Shown piece by piece: positions 62,223 through 64,000 of a stretch of DNA of 64,000 nt (its first letter is position 1; every line of letters starts with the position of its first letter). Source of the DNA: Tetmemena sp. SeJ-2015 (lineage: Eukaryota; Ciliophora; Spirotrichea; Sporadotrichida; Oxytrichidae); contig JAJKFJ010021903.1 of assembly GCA_027382625.1 (NCBI GenBank), positions 41,344 to 105,343 on the forward strand, read 5' to 3'. The notes beneath the pieces were generated by a model that worked only from the letters and a program-made list of their open reading frames with translations, had not been told where the DNA came from and searched no databases. The position numbers and the translations under genes are program-made.

Positions 62223-62399
62223 TTTAAGAAAGTTTAATCTCTCTTGTAGAGCCCCTTTTCTGCCTATCTTAATTCAATTAATTCAGACTAATTGGGGTTT
62301 CGCTAAATGAAGAAGCAATCGATGGACTTTAATTACAAGCCACCTGCTACTCTTTAAAGAGTTGCGATGATCGTGTTTAATTGGAGGTTAACATTAATG

Positions 62400-62887
62400 A
62401 GTTAGAGGGGTTATGATTTGACATCATCATCATTAGCTATTACAATTATGCTAAATAATTATCCGAACTTATTACTACTAATTATATATTAATATTTACT
62501 ATTCCAAAATAGCAATTAAATTGCTACACCCAATTTAAAGTGGAAGTCTATTTTAACCCGTTGCTCTAATTTTGAATACCATCATCTAATTCTTTCAATC
62601 AATTTGGTTAAATTTTATCATAGAAATTAAGTTCCTTATTTTTCTTATCTGAGAAAGATAAATGCTCTTTTCCTTTGACTTGATAATAAGTTATTTCCTA
62701 TCCAGTTGCAGCTATATATTAAACTCACCTGCAGTTCTAGAGAGACACTGTCCGCTTCTAAGTTCCTAGAAAATGCAAGTATGCAGTCCACAAATGCTTG
62801 ACTGGTATCTGTGAGGTCTTATATTCGCTGTTGAGCTGCAATAATTTTTTAGTTGCTTTCTCTTCCGCTTGCGTGCGCTGTTGACAT
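62400..62887 (-). CDS. Small coiled-coil protein, hypothetical
   Basis: ATG 62887 (MSTAHASGRESNQKIIAAQQ), then RIQDLTDTSQAFVDCILAFS and NLEADSVSLELQ, followed by a gtgagt donor near 62728. Later coding-like pieces are DKKNKELNFYDKIQ and ELDDGIQNQSNGLKQTSTLN (to about 62530). Helical and polar, about 100 residues. It lies upstream of the acid phosphatase on the same strand; no family recognised. The 3' end is not defined. Confidence 0.45.
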
Positions 62888-63041
62888 TTTATCAATTAAA
62901 ACTTTACTCAAATCTCTCTTTAACAAATGTTTTCATATTATGATAAGAGAGAAGAATGTCTATGAGTTTTATCTAAAGAAATAAAGCAGTGATTCTTTTT
63001 CCTTTCTTCTCAAGAAAGATAAATTGTTTGCCTCAGAGCCA

Positions 63042-64000
63042 TCAAACTCTATAGCTCTTAATCAGTTTAGCAAGTCTTGCTTGATCAACACTGCCCTTCA
63101 ACTATGCGAATATAGCCTTCATGTCTAAAAAAGGGTTTAAGGAAATTTATTTAGGTTTAGATATTGTGGATAGTACCTTTCTTCTCTGAGCTGGAGAGGA
63201 ATTCAGTCGCCATCTCAAAAGGCTCGCATGCAGATCACATTTAAAGATAAAAATTATAATAAATGCACTCAGACCTTCCAAGAATTGCACCACAAACTCA
63301 GTATTCTCGTTGCTATAAAGTGGATAAGAGAGTGCTTATTTTACCTTTCACTAGCGATTTTAGATATTTCAAACTCATTCATGATGTCAATCAAAATGTC
63401 AGTCTCAATAAAAAAAATAAGAACATTATATAAAAACTTCAAATAATTGTTCTCTAGGTTGCTTAGACTATAAATCTTTCTTTTAGTCATGAATGATAAA
63501 ATATTTGCTCCTGAAGATCTTCTTGAGATTGGCTGGGTCTATTCTTCTCAAATAGGAGACCTTCATCTCATGGTCCTTGCTCTTTTGCAAACTCTTGTAG
63601 TCTCTCTCGAATTGAGAGGCTGTAGTGGGTACTTCCAAGCTATCCTTCAAGGCCTTCTCAACAGCTTGAGACTGATTGAGTTGCTTGATCTTAGAGACAT
63701 CAACAACAGAGCTGCCCTTCTTAGCTGATTTCTTCCTCTCTCCTTATCTCAACAGCTGGTCTTCTAAGTTGCTCTACTACTTTGTCTTGTCAGGGTCATC
63801 TTCTTAACCTGCTGCTGAAGTTGAGCCAGTCTCTGTTATCTTAGAATTTTTTTCGAACTCTTTGACTGTATTTTACTCCATATTAAAGCCAACTGACTTC
63901 TTCTTTTTCTCTTTAGCAGGGAGGGTGCTGATATTTTATGGATCGGGTAATTCCTATTCAGTTTGTGATTAAATAATTGAAGATAAGTATATGGGGAGTA
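63042..64000 (-). CDS. RPAP3: RPAP3 homolog, C-terminal part (runs off window)
   Basis: The minus-strand frame enters at the window edge with a Lys/Ser-rich linker (KEFEKNSKITETGSTSAAGQ, KKSAKKGSSVVDVSKIKQLN) and continues into the RPAP3 C-terminal domain: VPTTASQFERDYKSLQKSKD, YLRRIDPANLKKIFRS, TDILIDIMNEFEISKIAS, NTEFVVQFLEGLS, PFEMATEFLSSSEKKDMKAI and KGSVDQARLAKLIKSYRV, TGA 63042-63044. A 32-nt intron (gtaaaa...tttatag, about 63316-63347) and one near 63125-63180 keep frame. An insertion at 63233-63262 and another near 63385-63480 interrupt the domain. RPAP3 is the TPR subunit of the R2TP/HSP90 co-chaperone; this domain contacts RUVBL ATPases. N-terminal TPRs would lie beyond 64000. Confidence 0.85.
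63228..63267 (-). other. IES-like insertion with ATGCA direct repeats in RPAP3 domain
   Basis: ATGCA at 63228-63232 and 63263-63267 bounds 30 nt of about 87% AT. Excision with one repeat gives the minus-strand codons for LEGLSACEPFEMATEF, an ungapped fit to the RPAP3 C-terminal helix. Available GT...AG pairs leave the downstream sequence out of frame, so a spliceosomal intron does not fit without an added indel. Confidence 0.7.

Noticed and set aside
1..64000. UGA recoded as Trp (karyorelict-type code)
   Set aside because: Conserved Trp positions in the Tat-SF1-like and CYB5D1-like genes are all TGG, and genes end cleanly at TGA; in-frame TGAs elsewhere coincide with insertions or frame changes.
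1..64000. Telomere or transposon ends (C4A4/G4T4 blocks), CRISPR, rRNA and tRNA
   Set aside because: No G4T4/C4A4 tandem block, no regularly spaced repeats and no recognisable structural RNA were seen on reading.

Overview
The window reads as ciliate DNA that uses the UAA/UAG = glutamine code, with UGA as the only stop. Conserved proteins run straight through TAA and TAG codons and end at TGA. Tryptophan is TGG at every clear site in the Tat-SF1-like and CYB5D1-like genes, so UGA is not Trp here. Introns are short (about 30-80 nt), AT-rich and mostly GTAAG/GTGAG...TAG. No bacterial-type operons, rRNA or tRNA genes were recognised.

Several exons are also interrupted by AT-rich insertions bounded by 4-6 bp direct repeats, and removing the insertion plus one repeat copy restores the frame. 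These look like the pointer-flanked internal eliminated sequences (IESs) of hypotrich germline DNA (41066-41116, 63228-63267 and 53541-53603, a larger one at 25101-25826, and a weaker one at 16023-16085). Gene spacing is nevertheless compact and no C4A4/G4T4 telomere block was seen. Gene-sized hypotrich somatic chromosomes are therefore excluded, but I cannot settle germline DNA versus a long somatic chromosome. Single-base frame changes of both signs occur in nearly every gene, which looks like assembly indels. Most genes are given as spans containing frame breaks.

Layout. 0.7-3.4 kb: two tandem paralogs of a small secreted protein (+). 4.3-12.4 kb: a large TmcB-like membrane/PAS protein (-). 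12.7-16.5 kb: an Arg/Glu/Ser-rich hypothetical gene and a RING/TRAF/B-box-like gene (-). 17.1-21.6 kb: poorly resolved (+) coding DNA. 22.1-35.5 kb: a duplicated block in which an MGxxxS-starting gene (two copies, the second carrying an internal tandem repeat) is followed by a CLU-like gene (one partial and two fuller copies); an opposite-strand tail-anchored-protein gene sits inside an interruption of one of them. 36.2-44.8 kb: a second TmcB-like gene (+), paralogous to the first and inverted relative to it.

44.8-64 kb is a compact run of genes. In order it holds a Cys-pair protein, a Q-rich RPxSA protein, a CYB5D1 homolog, a hypothetical, a Tat-SF1/CUS2 homolog (GYF-like, RRM, UHM), a coiled-coil/ARM-like protein, a coiled-coil protein, a small hypothetical, a histidine acid phosphatase, a small coiled-coil protein, and the C-terminus of an RPAP3 homolog running off the window end. 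The set suggests splicing (Tat-SF1), R2TP chaperone assembly (RPAP3), axoneme-linked functions (CYB5D1, RPxSA and coiled-coil proteins), lysosomal/secreted hydrolysis and membrane sensing (TmcB-like), with no evidence of one pathway.
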